Under the pieces are notes generated by a model. That model did no database searches. It was given only the letters and a program-made list of their open reading frames with translations, and was not told the DNA's origin. The translations under genes were made by a program, and so were the position numbers. A DNA stretch of 64,000 nt from Shewanella psychromarinicola (GTDB taxonomy: Bacteria; Pseudomonadota; Gammaproteobacteria; Enterobacterales; Shewanellaceae): contig NZ_CP034073.1 of the NCBI RefSeq assembly GCF_003855155.1, positions 372,001 through 436,000 on the forward strand, written 5' to 3'. Below are positions 38,793 through 46,361 of this stretch, one piece after another (within the stretch, counting starts at the first letter, position 1; every line of letters starts with the position of its first letter).

Positions 38793-39139
38793 CACCACAT
38801 AAGCAGATTTATCTTGTTACCGGCCATACCGACATGCGTAAAGCCATTGATGGCTTATCTTTAATCGTCAGTGATGTATTGGAAATGGATCCGTTGAATC
38901 AAGCCTGGTTTATTTTTTGTAATCGCCACCGGGACAAAATTAAGATTTTATTTTGGGATACTAATGGTTTTTGGCTTTACTATCGGCGGCTAGAAAAAGG
39001 TCGCTTTAAGTGGCCTGGCGCTAACGACGAACAAGACGCGCTGACAATCAACCAGCATCAGCTAAATTGGTTACTATCAGGCTTATCGTTAGAAGTATCC
39101 CATGGGCATAAACCCTTAAATGGCCTGACAGTGAGGTGA
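38789..39139 (+). CDS. tnpB: IS66 accessory protein TnpB
   Basis: 116 residues, IS66 Orf2 family. The hallmark segments are TGHTDMRKAIDGLSLIV at the N-terminus and FCNRHRDKIKILFWDTNGFWLYYRRLEKGRFKWP in the middle (read as two shorter blocks). It is coupled to tnpA by a 4-base overlap. Its biochemical role in IS66 transposition is not established. Confidence 0.93.
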   Translation: MTPHKQIYLVTGHTDMRKAIDGLSLIVSDVLEMDPLNQAWFIFCNRHRDKIKILFWDTNGFWLYYRRLEKGRFKWPGANDEQDALTINQHQLNWLLSGLSLEVSHGHKPLNGLTVR

Positions 39140-39223
39140 TCATCACTGGATCGCTAAATAGCGGTTGCATGATCAAATACAGCAGGCAAACTAGCGCTAT
39201 CTATTGGTCTTGAACGCTAATTA

Positions 39224-40729
39224 ATGACAACTGAACAGCCTGATAATATTGAACAACTAAAAAAAATGCTGGCAATGTTGCAGCATGAAAATCAGGTGCT
39301 CAATGCTAAAAATAAAGACTTGGAAAACCGCCTTAATATCGCTTTGGAACAATTGCAACTCAACCGCAATAAGCAGTTTGGTCAACGCAGTGAGAAAATG
39401 CCGAAAGGCACATTCAATGAAGCTGAGCAGGATCAATCCACAAATAAAAATGAAAATAAACAACAAGGTAAAACGGGTCGAAAACGATTACCTGAGCACC
39501 TTGAACGTGAAGAAAGATCTTATACTCTTGACAGCCCTATGTGCGATTGCTGTGGTCATGTGATGCGTGAATGCGGTGTGCAAGAAAGCGAACAAGTCAA
39601 CATTATTCCAGAGAAGATCAGCGTCATTAAGCACAGGCAAACCAAGTATGCTTGCCGTGAATGTGAAACAACATCAACCAGTACCTCTGTCATTACCGCG
39701 CCTAAGCCTGCACAGCCGATCCCCCAGAGTATCGCCAGCCCTGAAGCGCTTGCGGCTGTGGTGACCGCCAAATACTGTGATGCCCTACCGCTTTATCGGT
39801 TAACCGACATATTTGCCCGTGGCGGTTTAAATATTAGCCGCGCTACACTGGCCAATTGGTGCATAGCCAGTGCCGAATTAGTTAGGCCGTTAATTGCTGC
39901 GATGAAAGCTAATCTACTCGCTCAATCAACGCTGTGCGCAGATGAAACAACGGTGCAAGTATTGGATGAACCAGATAGAAAAGCAGCAACTAAATCCTAT
40001 ATGTGGGTCTATCGCAGCAATGAATTTAGCGATAACCCTGTTGTTATTTATGATTATCAACCGAGTCGTGCACGCAGTTGCCCAGAAGCATTTCTAGCAG
40101 ATTATGCCGGATATTTACAATGTGATGGTTACAGTGTTTACGACAATATAGAAGGAATAATGCCAGTCGGGTGCTGGGCACACGCCAGACGCAAATTCCA
40201 CGATGCCTTAGCGGTGCAACCGAAGAAAACCGGCAAAGCAACAGTCGGTATCAATTATATTCAAAAACTGTATGCAATAGAAAAGCGGGCAAAAACATTA
40301 CCGCCCGATAAGCGAAAATCACTCCGGCAGGAAAAGGCTGAGCCAATCTTAACATCGTTGCATGAATGGTTAGAAAAAAGCGAGAAAACAGTCCTGCCCA
40401 AAAGTAAAATTGGGGTAGCAATCAAGTACACATTGAATCAGTGGGAAAAACTGAGGCGTTACCTTGAATCAGGTGAATTAGGCATTGATAATAATGTCAC
40501 TGAACGCGATATCAGGCCGTTTACGACGGGGCGGAAAAACTGGATGTTCTGCCAATCGGTAAATGGTGCAAAAGCCAGTGCTGCACTTTATAGCTTGGTG
40601 ATGACTTGCCGTGCCAACGATATTAACCCGTACTTTTACTTCCAAAAACTTTTCACGGAACTGCCACAACGGGATAAATTTGCTGATTTAAGTGATTTAT
40701 TACCTTGGCATGCCGATCTAAAAGCTTGA
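39224..40729 (+). CDS. tnpC: IS66-family transposase TnpC
   Basis: 501 residues. The N-terminal leucine-zipper-like coiled coil (about 5-55) is followed by a basic Gln/Asn-rich linker, a zinc-binding region (CDCC near 107 and CREC near 145) and the DDE transposase domain: Asp in TLCADETTVQ, Asp in LQCDGYSVYD, Glu in NNVTERDIRPF. The C-terminal IS66 tail (NDINPYFYFQKLF) is intact. The frame is complete, so the element may be active. Confidence 0.95.
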   Translation: MTTEQPDNIEQLKKMLAMLQHENQVLNAKNKDLENRLNIALEQLQLNRNKQFGQRSEKMPKGTFNEAEQDQSTNKNENKQQGKTGRKRLPEHLEREERSYTLDSPMCDCCGHVMRECGVQESEQVNIIPEKISVIKHRQTKYACRECETTSTSTSVITAPKPAQPIPQSIASPEALAAVVTAKYCDALPLYRLTDIFARGGLNISRATLANWCIASAELVRPLIAAMKANLLAQSTLCADETTVQVLDEPDRKAATKSYMWVYRSNEFSDNPVVIYDYQPSRARSCPEAFLADYAGYLQCDGYSVYDNIEGIMPVGCWAHARRKFHDALAVQPKKTGKATVGINYIQKLYAIEKRAKTLPPDKRKSLRQEKAEPILTSLHEWLEKSEKTVLPKSKIGVAIKYTLNQWEKLRRYLESGELGIDNNVTERDIRPFTTGRKNWMFCQSVNGAKASAALYSLVMTCRANDINPYFYFQKLFTELPQRDKFADLSDLLPWHADLKA

Positions 40730-40764
40730 TGATATCGGGCTCCACCGCTTAATTGACCGCTTAC

Positions 40765-40950
40765 GTCGAAATAAGTTTGTTTCACGTATTGATCAAACGC
40801 GATGTCGGCGATGTAATGACTTACCCTAATAGCTTAATGCTCCAAAAAGCAGTGATTAAATTGCCCGAACCTCGAACGGCTAATACGTTTTCAACAAGCA
40901 ACAAAACCAAAGCAAAGATTAATGCGAACCGGGCCAAATGGCTTAAGTAA
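40765..40950 (+). pseudogene. Small MscS-family channel, 3' part (split by IS66)
   Basis: Begins with the second copy of the target duplication GTCGAAAT. Read in the frame of 38023-38408 it continues VEISLFHVLIKRDVGDVMTY, PNSLMLQKAVIKL, the end of the MscS beta domain with its typical YPNS motif, and ends in a short basic tail at the stop 40948-40950. No start signal of its own. Confidence 0.85.
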
Positions 40951-40974
40951 TCCCGAGGCCGCCACTTGATGATC

Positions 40975-41368
40975 TATACCCAAACGACCTCGATATGCTA
41001 GATCCAACATGTCGAGAAGTGACAAAATTCAAGGTTCTAGGAATAGCGCGCCTACGGCTGCTAGAGCGACCTTCGGCCGGCTAGGTTCGGGCTGTTTCAG
41101 ACAAGATAGCAAGCGATAACAAGCGAACGCTGCGCTCAGGGATGGGACAGCTTCGCTGCTAAGATTTTATAGCATCTAGCCGCGAAGCGTCCTAGCAGCG
41201 CAGCGATCTAGGCTCTTGCTATAAGATTTTATAGCATCTAGCAGCGAAGCGACCTAGCACCTAGAAATAGTGATCTTAAACAGAGCGACGCCATTGTGTT
41301 CAATCACTGCCTTGTTCCGTTATCCTACGGGAGCTCTGAAACGAGCATGTTGAAGTGGCTTGGCTATA
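40975..41368. repeat. MITE-like repeat, copy C, with internal direct repeats
   Basis: Ends resemble those of copy B: TATACCCAAACGACCTCGAT on the left, and TATAGCCAAGCCACTTCAAC on the reverse-complemented right. CTGAAACGAGCAT near the right end matches copy B. The inside differs: TAAGATTTTATAGCATCTAGC followed by GCGAAGCG-x-CCTAGC occurs twice (41160-41195 and 41222-41258), with further CTAG/AGCG-rich palindromic units. This fills the 453-base gap between the mscS remnant and the hydrolase gene. Confidence 0.7.
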
Positions 41369-41403
41369 TGTGTACTTAAGCTCAACGCAGACATGCAATA
41401 AGA

Positions 41404-42141
41404 CTAGTTTAATACTCGATGAAAAAACGCCACGGCTTGTAAGTACATTTGCAAGGCTAAAGCGGCATCAAAACGTTCACCTTCATCGCGCATAAAAGCA
41501 TGCTGGGCATTGACTTCAAGCCAAGTAAAGTTTGCATTCACCTGTTCAAGTTTTTGGTAAATAAGCTTACGGCCTTCTTTACTGACATGGGGATCTTGTT
41601 TACCAAAGACCATCACTAATTCGCCTTTGATGTCATCGGTACGGGTGAGTGAATCATTACCGACTGCACAAGGTAAGGTGTTTGAGTGGATATCGGTTGG
41701 GTACAAACAAAAAGCGCCACTGATGTCTGGATTTAATGCCGTACGATAAGCCAAATGGCCGCCAAGACAGACCCCCATCGCGCCCACTTTGTCACTGCAA
41801 AATGACTGAGCTCGGGCAAAATCGACTAGTGCTTGGGTGTCGCTGTCATGTTGCTCTAAGGGTTTAGCCCACTTATCTTGATTACCCTTATCTTTTCCGG
41901 CTTCATCATAAGCCAGTACCGTCCCAATAGGATTGAGCTCATGAAAGACTTCTGGTACCAGCACCACAAAACCATGCCCAGCCATAATTGTGGCAGAACG
42001 GGCTATCGGCGCAGTTTGCTGGAATATTTCTGAGTAGAAAATAATTGTCGCGAATTGGCCTTTAGTATCCGGGCGATAAAGCGTAGTGCGCATTAGGCCT
42101 GTGGCGGTTTTAATATCGTGAATTTCAGTGGTTGTAATCAT
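41404..42141 (-). CDS. Dienelactone hydrolase family protein
   Basis: 245 residues, alpha/beta hydrolase of the dienelactone hydrolase family. Nucleophile motif GAMGVCLGGHLAYR with Cys in the nucleophile elbow (G-x-C-x-G-G), the Asp in VFGKQDPHVS, and the His in NAQHAFMRDEGERFD, forming the Cys-Asp-His triad of this family. No signal peptide, so cytosolic. The natural substrate is unknown; most chromosomal members of this type are not part of chlorocatechol pathways, and nothing nearby suggests one. Confidence 0.88.
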   Translation of the reverse strand: MITTTEIHDIKTATGLMRTTLYRPDTKGQFATIIFYSEIFQQTAPIARSATIMAGHGFVVLVPEVFHELNPIGTVLAYDEAGKDKGNQDKWAKPLEQHDSDTQALVDFARAQSFCSDKVGAMGVCLGGHLAYRTALNPDISGAFCLYPTDIHSNTLPCAVGNDSLTRTDDIKGELVMVFGKQDPHVSKEGRKLIYQKLEQVNANFTWLEVNAQHAFMRDEGERFDAALALQMYLQAVAFFHRVLN

Positions 42142-42240
42142 AATATTCCAGTTATTTTACACTATCCCTAATACTGATTATGGCTGCTAAATGTTAAAAT
42201 TGCCTATGTATTCACAGCCATTTCAGTTAACTCGAACAAA

Positions 42241-43230
42241 TTAAAACAGCTCGTTATTACAAACTTGCCCAGCCGTCAACTGAGTCACATTGGTTAATGT
42301 TGTTGAAGCAATCGCGTTGAGAGCTTCTTCCGTTAAAAAGGCTTGGTGGCCAGTAAAGATCACATTATGACAAGCAGATAAGCGACGGAAGATATCATCT
42401 TGAATGATTTCATTTGATTTATCTTCGAAAAACAGGCCTTTTTCATTTTCATATACATCAAGCCCTAATGAACCAATCTGGCCATCCTTTAACGCTTCCA
42501 TCGCGTCAAGTGCATCCAATAAGCCGCCTCGACTGGTATTAATCACCATCACGCCTGGCTTCATTTGACTAAAACTGACTTTGTTAAGTAAATGATGGTT
42601 ATCTTTGGTTAACGGGCAATGCAAACTGATAATGTCGCATTGTGGGTACAGCGTATCTAAATCAACATATTCAACACCAAGGTCGACTATGACTTGATTA
42701 GGGTATGGATCATGGGCAATCACTTTACAGCCAAAGCCTAATAATATTTTAATGGTGGCTAAGCCAATTTTGCCCGTGCCTATGACTCCAACTGTTTTGC
42801 CAAACATATTAAAACCAACTAAACCCGATAAGGCAAAGTTAGCGTCACGAGTACGTTGATAAGCTTTATGAATTTTACGGTTTAATGTCAACATCAGGGC
42901 CACTGAATGCTCAGCGACTGATTCAGGTGAATAAGCAGGCACATTGACCACTTTCATCCCTAAGCGCTCTGCTGCCACTAAGTCGACATTATTAAACCCC
43001 GCACAACGCATGGCGATTATTTTTGTACCCCCTTTTGCAAGCTCAACTAATACCTCTTCGCATAAGGAGTCGTTGACGAATGCGCACACGACTTCATAGC
43101 CTTCGGCTAATTTTACGTTTTGCATGCAAAGTCGATAATCAAAGTATTCAATATCAAGATTAAAGGTGTCGTTAATACTATTAAAGTGACGAATGTCATA
43201 AGGCTTTGCGCTAAAAAATCCAATTCTCAT
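42241..43230 (-). CDS. ldhA: D-lactate dehydrogenase (fermentative)
   Basis: 329 residues of the D-2-hydroxyacid dehydrogenase family, closely LdhA-like throughout (IGFFSAKPYDI at the start). NAD-binding motif GVIGTGKIGLATI, catalytic Arg in INTSRGGLLD, Glu in the DVYENEKGLFFED stretch, and catalytic His in FTGHQAFLT. It reduces pyruvate to D-lactate under oxygen limitation. It stands alone, about 100 bases upstream of the hydrolase gene on the same strand. Confidence 0.95.
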   Translation of the reverse strand: MRIGFFSAKPYDIRHFNSINDTFNLDIEYFDYRLCMQNVKLAEGYEVVCAFVNDSLCEEVLVELAKGGTKIIAMRCAGFNNVDLVAAERLGMKVVNVPAYSPESVAEHSVALMLTLNRKIHKAYQRTRDANFALSGLVGFNMFGKTVGVIGTGKIGLATIKILLGFGCKVIAHDPYPNQVIVDLGVEYVDLDTLYPQCDIISLHCPLTKDNHHLLNKVSFSQMKPGVMVINTSRGGLLDALDAMEALKDGQIGSLGLDVYENEKGLFFEDKSNEIIQDDIFRRLSACHNVIFTGHQAFLTEEALNAIASTTLTNVTQLTAGQVCNNELF

Positions 43231-43530
43231 AAGGTTCCAAATGCGTTAATGGCGCTACCGCGATCGTTTATAACAATTTACCGCAATAGTCGCGCTCAAA
43301 ACAGGGGTTAATTGTATGTGAATTAACGGTTATTGTCGTCAATATCACAGTGGATAAAGATGAAATTGTGATCCACATTACCCCTTATGGATAGCACCGA
43401 CAATAATAACGCGGCGATATTGTTTGCGTGATTAACGCCAATGAAAAAGCCTATCGATTGGATTGGATCGCGTCTGTCATTGCAATATCTAACCGCAACG
43501 CTTTTTCCGACTGGAGGTAACGGATGATAC

Positions 43531-43755
43531 TTAATGCTCTTTAGCAAACATAACCGCTTGTTCACCTGCAATACGTCCAAAGATCGCAATATCATAAATG
43601 GCATTACCAACTAACCGATTCGCGCCACAAACAGCTCACATCATGTCAGCCATTTAGGATAAAACTCAGCCCCCGTTTTCTGGCGCCGCATTGGCTATCC
43701 CCATGACACAACCGGACACTAAAAAAGCCAGCACGGATGTGGACCATTGGTTCAT
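43531..43755 (-). pseudogene. Remnant of a periplasmic flavocytochrome c (fumarate reductase-like)
   Basis: Two ends of one gene survive with the middle missing. From the ATG at 43755 the frame reads a signal peptide (MNQWSTSVLAFLVSGCVMGI, then ANAAPENGG) and stops. Shortly after, at about 43626-43531, the typical C-terminus of the flavocytochrome c/urocanate reductase family appears: GANRLVGNAIYDIAIFGRIA, then GEQAVMFAKEH and a stop. Haem motifs and nearly all of the FAD domain are gone, consistent with a large internal deletion. No gene is convincing in the rest of the 43231-43986 gap. Confidence 0.7.
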
Positions 43756-43986
43756 CAACCTATTCTCAGTTCACTCTATTTGCAATGATTAAACTAGCGC
43801 CGATCTAAAGAGGTATGCCGTTGGCAAGAACACACCACAAAAGCCATCCTCTGCGGAGAGTTAATGCTATCAAGACTGAATAAAATGAGTAATGACACTG
43901 ATATTGGAAAGAACTGCTGCTCATATCACTGTTTTTATGCATTGAAATTGTTAATGTTAGCGTAATGTTAATACTCTAGCGAAACT

Positions 43987-44406
43987 ATGAATCATAAAAA
44001 AGATTTGCCTGTATCAAGCCTTCGATTTTGGATTGAACGAATAAGTAAAACCTCACTCAGGGCTTTACATATTATTGGGGTCGTGGGCAGTGGTGGTGGC
44101 ATGATCTTCAATCTTGAACTATCTCTGTGGTTTAATTATTGGCTTATCGCAATCACATCTGGCGTATTATTAGTGAGTTGGGAGATCATTAGAGATTGGC
44201 GGTGGCTAATTCAACTCAAAGGAGTGTTAACCTTACTAAAAGTTATACTGTTAGGATTGTTTATTCAACTAAGCGAATGTAAATCGGAATTAGTCATCTT
44301 TATTATTCTATTATCTGTTATTGTATCCCATGGACCGGCTGGATTACGCCACTACTCGATAGTGCATCGGAAAGTGATTCAGAGCAAAAAAGAAATAAAA
44401 GGCTAA
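43987..44406 (+). CDS. Small integral membrane protein
   Basis: 139 residues with about four membrane segments: around 25-45 (ALHIIGVVGSGGGMIFNLEL), 48-66, 78-95 and 102-118. Charged loops and a basic C-terminal tail (HRKVIQSKKEIKG). The pattern of a His in the first helix and HGPAGLRHY in the last resembles the CopD/DUF2214-like cytochrome-b561-type small membrane proteins, but I do not recognise a named family. It is followed 32 bases later by another small membrane protein, and the two are probably cotranscribed. Confidence 0.65.
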   Translation: MNHKKDLPVSSLRFWIERISKTSLRALHIIGVVGSGGGMIFNLELSLWFNYWLIAITSGVLLVSWEIIRDWRWLIQLKGVLTLLKVILLGLFIQLSECKSELVIFIILLSVIVSHGPAGLRHYSIVHRKVIQSKKEIKG

Positions 44407-44438
44407 CTTGCCACAATAGATGACTTTAAGGACATGGG

Positions 44439-44729
44439 ATGTTCCCTTACCCAGATCAATATCGCGTTGCAATGCCGCCAATGACTACCGCTTTTATGGT
44501 GGTTTGGGCACTGACTAGTCACGCCATTTTTGTCGATGCTAGTCCGTTTTCACTCTATCCACTGCTGGTGCTATTTCCCGCAGTCATAGGCGCGCACCTG
44601 CATTTAATTTGGCTAGCAAAAGGCATGAGTCGTCTTGATCAATGTTTTTATGCATTGGTGCATATTCCGCTCGCGTTCGTAGTGTGGACATTCACCATCA
44701 TGCACGTCAACGGCCATGCATTCTCTTAA
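44439..44729 (+). CDS. Small membrane protein, unknown
   Basis: 96 residues with three predicted membrane segments (about 17-32, 38-58 and 70-90). Conserved-looking His residues sit in GAHLHLIW and in ALVHIPLAF and MHVNGH. MPPMTTAF (44472) is an alternative start. Position right after the preceding membrane-protein gene suggests a two-gene unit, perhaps a membrane complex. Function is not recognisable. Confidence 0.55.
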   Translation: MFPYPDQYRVAMPPMTTAFMVVWALTSHAIFVDASPFSLYPLLVLFPAVIGAHLHLIWLAKGMSRLDQCFYALVHIPLAFVVWTFTIMHVNGHAFS

Positions 44730-44826
44730 ATCGACGCTTTCGCCTTATCAGTAGTATATAATTCAATGCTTACACATCATAAGCCCTAACGGTCTCTCTG
44801 CCGCGAATTGAATCACGAGAACAACT

Positions 44827-45504
44827 ATGGACGATTTCATTTACAACCCTCCAACCACTCCATGGCTAGATATTGTATATCAAGACAAAGATATTCTTGT
44901 CGCAAATAAGCCCTCAGGACTGCTATCGGTTCCAGGAAGGGAAGCCATTTACCATGACAGTATTTATTCTCGTGTTTTAGCACAACATCCTAATGCCCAC
45001 ATTGTGCACAGGTTAGACATGGCAACCTCAGGGGTCATTGTCGTCGCACTTCGGCGCAATGCTGAGCGTGAATTAAAACGTCAATTTCGGGATAGAGAAA
45101 CTGCCAAAACCTATTTTGCTCGCGTTGCTGGCCATATGAAGCCTAATATTACTCAAGTCAATCTGCCTCTGATTTGCGATTGGCCCAATAGACCCAAACA
45201 AAAAGTTGACCATACTATTGGTAAGGCTTCTGTGACGTTAGTTGAAGTCGTAAGCTATGGCGCTAAATCAACACTAGTGAAACTCACTCCTATTACTGGA
45301 CGTTCACATCAACTTCGCGTCCACATGATGGCATTAGGCCACCCGATCCTTGGTGATGGATTTTATGCCGATCCTTTAGCAAAAAGATTATCACCTCGAC
45401 TACTTCTGCATGCGGCAGCATTATCAATCACTCACCCTTACTCACAACAAGCAATGCATTTTGAATCCGCCGTCACGTTCATGGCCCCTACGGCAGATCA
45501 ATAG
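44827..45504 (+). CDS. rluA: Dual-specificity pseudouridine synthase (23S rRNA U746 / tRNA U32)
   Basis: 225 residues, aligning along its length with E. coli RluA. Catalytic Asp in VHRLDMATSG; other family blocks are NKPSGLLSVPGR, LICDWPNRPKQK and ITGRSHQLRVHM with the conserved Arg. No S4 domain at the N-terminus, as expected for RluA. It modifies U746 of 23S rRNA and U32 of several tRNAs. It stands alone, and asnC starts 100 bases downstream. Confidence 0.95.
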   Translation: MDDFIYNPPTTPWLDIVYQDKDILVANKPSGLLSVPGREAIYHDSIYSRVLAQHPNAHIVHRLDMATSGVIVVALRRNAERELKRQFRDRETAKTYFARVAGHMKPNITQVNLPLICDWPNRPKQKVDHTIGKASVTLVEVVSYGAKSTLVKLTPITGRSHQLRVHMMALGHPILGDGFYADPLAKRLSPRLLLHAAALSITHPYSQQAMHFESAVTFMAPTADQ

Positions 45505-45604
45505 TAAAATTAAACATTGTTAATACCCATGCGAATTTTAGTAGCTATTGTGCATTGAAAGTCGTAAATTTATGGCCAATTAATGGTTTGTAAGGCTTAA
45601 TACC

Positions 45605-46066
45605 GTGGATAGCTCATTTCAACGTGACGAATTAGACAATCGGATTCTTACCGCACTTATGCAAGACGCCAGAACACCTTTTGCGGAACTGGCAAAACGT
45701 TTTAATGTCAGTGCAGGAACGATTCATGTTCGCGTTGAAAAAATGAAACAAGCTGGCATTATTACTGGCGCACAAATCACCGTCAATCCAAAGGCACTCG
45801 GTTATGATGTTTGCTGCTTTATCGGCATCAATTTAAAGAGTGCTGGCGATTATCCAGCTGCGATTGCCAAGCTAAATGAATTAGAAGAAGTAGTGGAAGC
45901 CTATTACACCACCGGAAATTACTCGGTATTTGTAAAGGTAATGTGCCAATCTATCGATGGATTGCAGCATGTATTGATTAATCGTATTCAATCTATTGAT
46001 GAAATCCAGTCAACCGAAACACTTATTAGCTTACAAAATCCCATCGTAAGATCAGTAAAGCCATAG
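45605..46066 (+). CDS. asnC: Lrp/AsnC-family regulator AsnC
   Basis: 153 residues starting at GTG (45605). N-terminal helix-turn-helix (AELAKRFNVSAGTIHVRVEK) and C-terminal RAM ligand domain. The sequence is close to E. coli AsnC over the whole length, for example MKQAGIITGAQI, AYYTTGNYSVF and VLINRIQSIDEIQSTET. AsnC in E. coli responds to asparagine and activates asnA, which is usually divergent; here asnA is not adjacent, so the target may have moved. Confidence 0.9.
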   Translation: MDSSFQRDELDNRILTALMQDARTPFAELAKRFNVSAGTIHVRVEKMKQAGIITGAQITVNPKALGYDVCCFIGINLKSAGDYPAAIAKLNELEEVVEAYYTTGNYSVFVKVMCQSIDGLQHVLINRIQSIDEIQSTETLISLQNPIVRSVKP

Positions 46067-46361
46067 ACTATGGAGGGCTTTACTGTCCTCCAGCACCACA
46101 CCCCCTCCAATAATTGTCAAACCTCACAAATCAGTATCAGACCTACATCACAAATTTACACACATATGTTAACAACTATTTACTGCATTATTGGGTTTTG
46201 GTATTACTTTTGTTATTTTTTTGTGCTACAAATACTTCCGATGCGCCACAGAGTGCAACACAAAAGCGAAAATAATCTAAACATCATCACTGAATATTCA
46301 TCGTGTTACAGCGATACCCCACCCCCCACATTGAGTGATGTCTAAAAACAAGGAAGAAGTT

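Larger units (their letters stand above)
38409..40764 (+). mobile_element. Complete IS66-family insertion sequence
   Basis: 2356 bases. The ends are imperfect inverted repeats: GTAAGCGCTCAATTAACCG on the left and GTAAGCGGTCAATTAAGCG on the reverse-complemented right end. It is flanked by a perfect 8-base duplication, carries all three IS66 genes without stops, and sits inside an mscS-like gene. The exact duplication suggests a fairly recent insertion. Confidence 0.95.

Noticed and set aside
43323..43530. Protein-like minus-strand frame between ldhA and the flavocytochrome remnant
   Set aside because: No match to a family, and it runs on out of frame from the flavocytochrome C-terminus; treated as non-coding.
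46070..46345. 91-codon plus-strand frame between asnC and the subtilase gene
   Set aside because: No ribosome site, mixed composition; lies in the promoter region of the subtilase gene and overlaps its leader.
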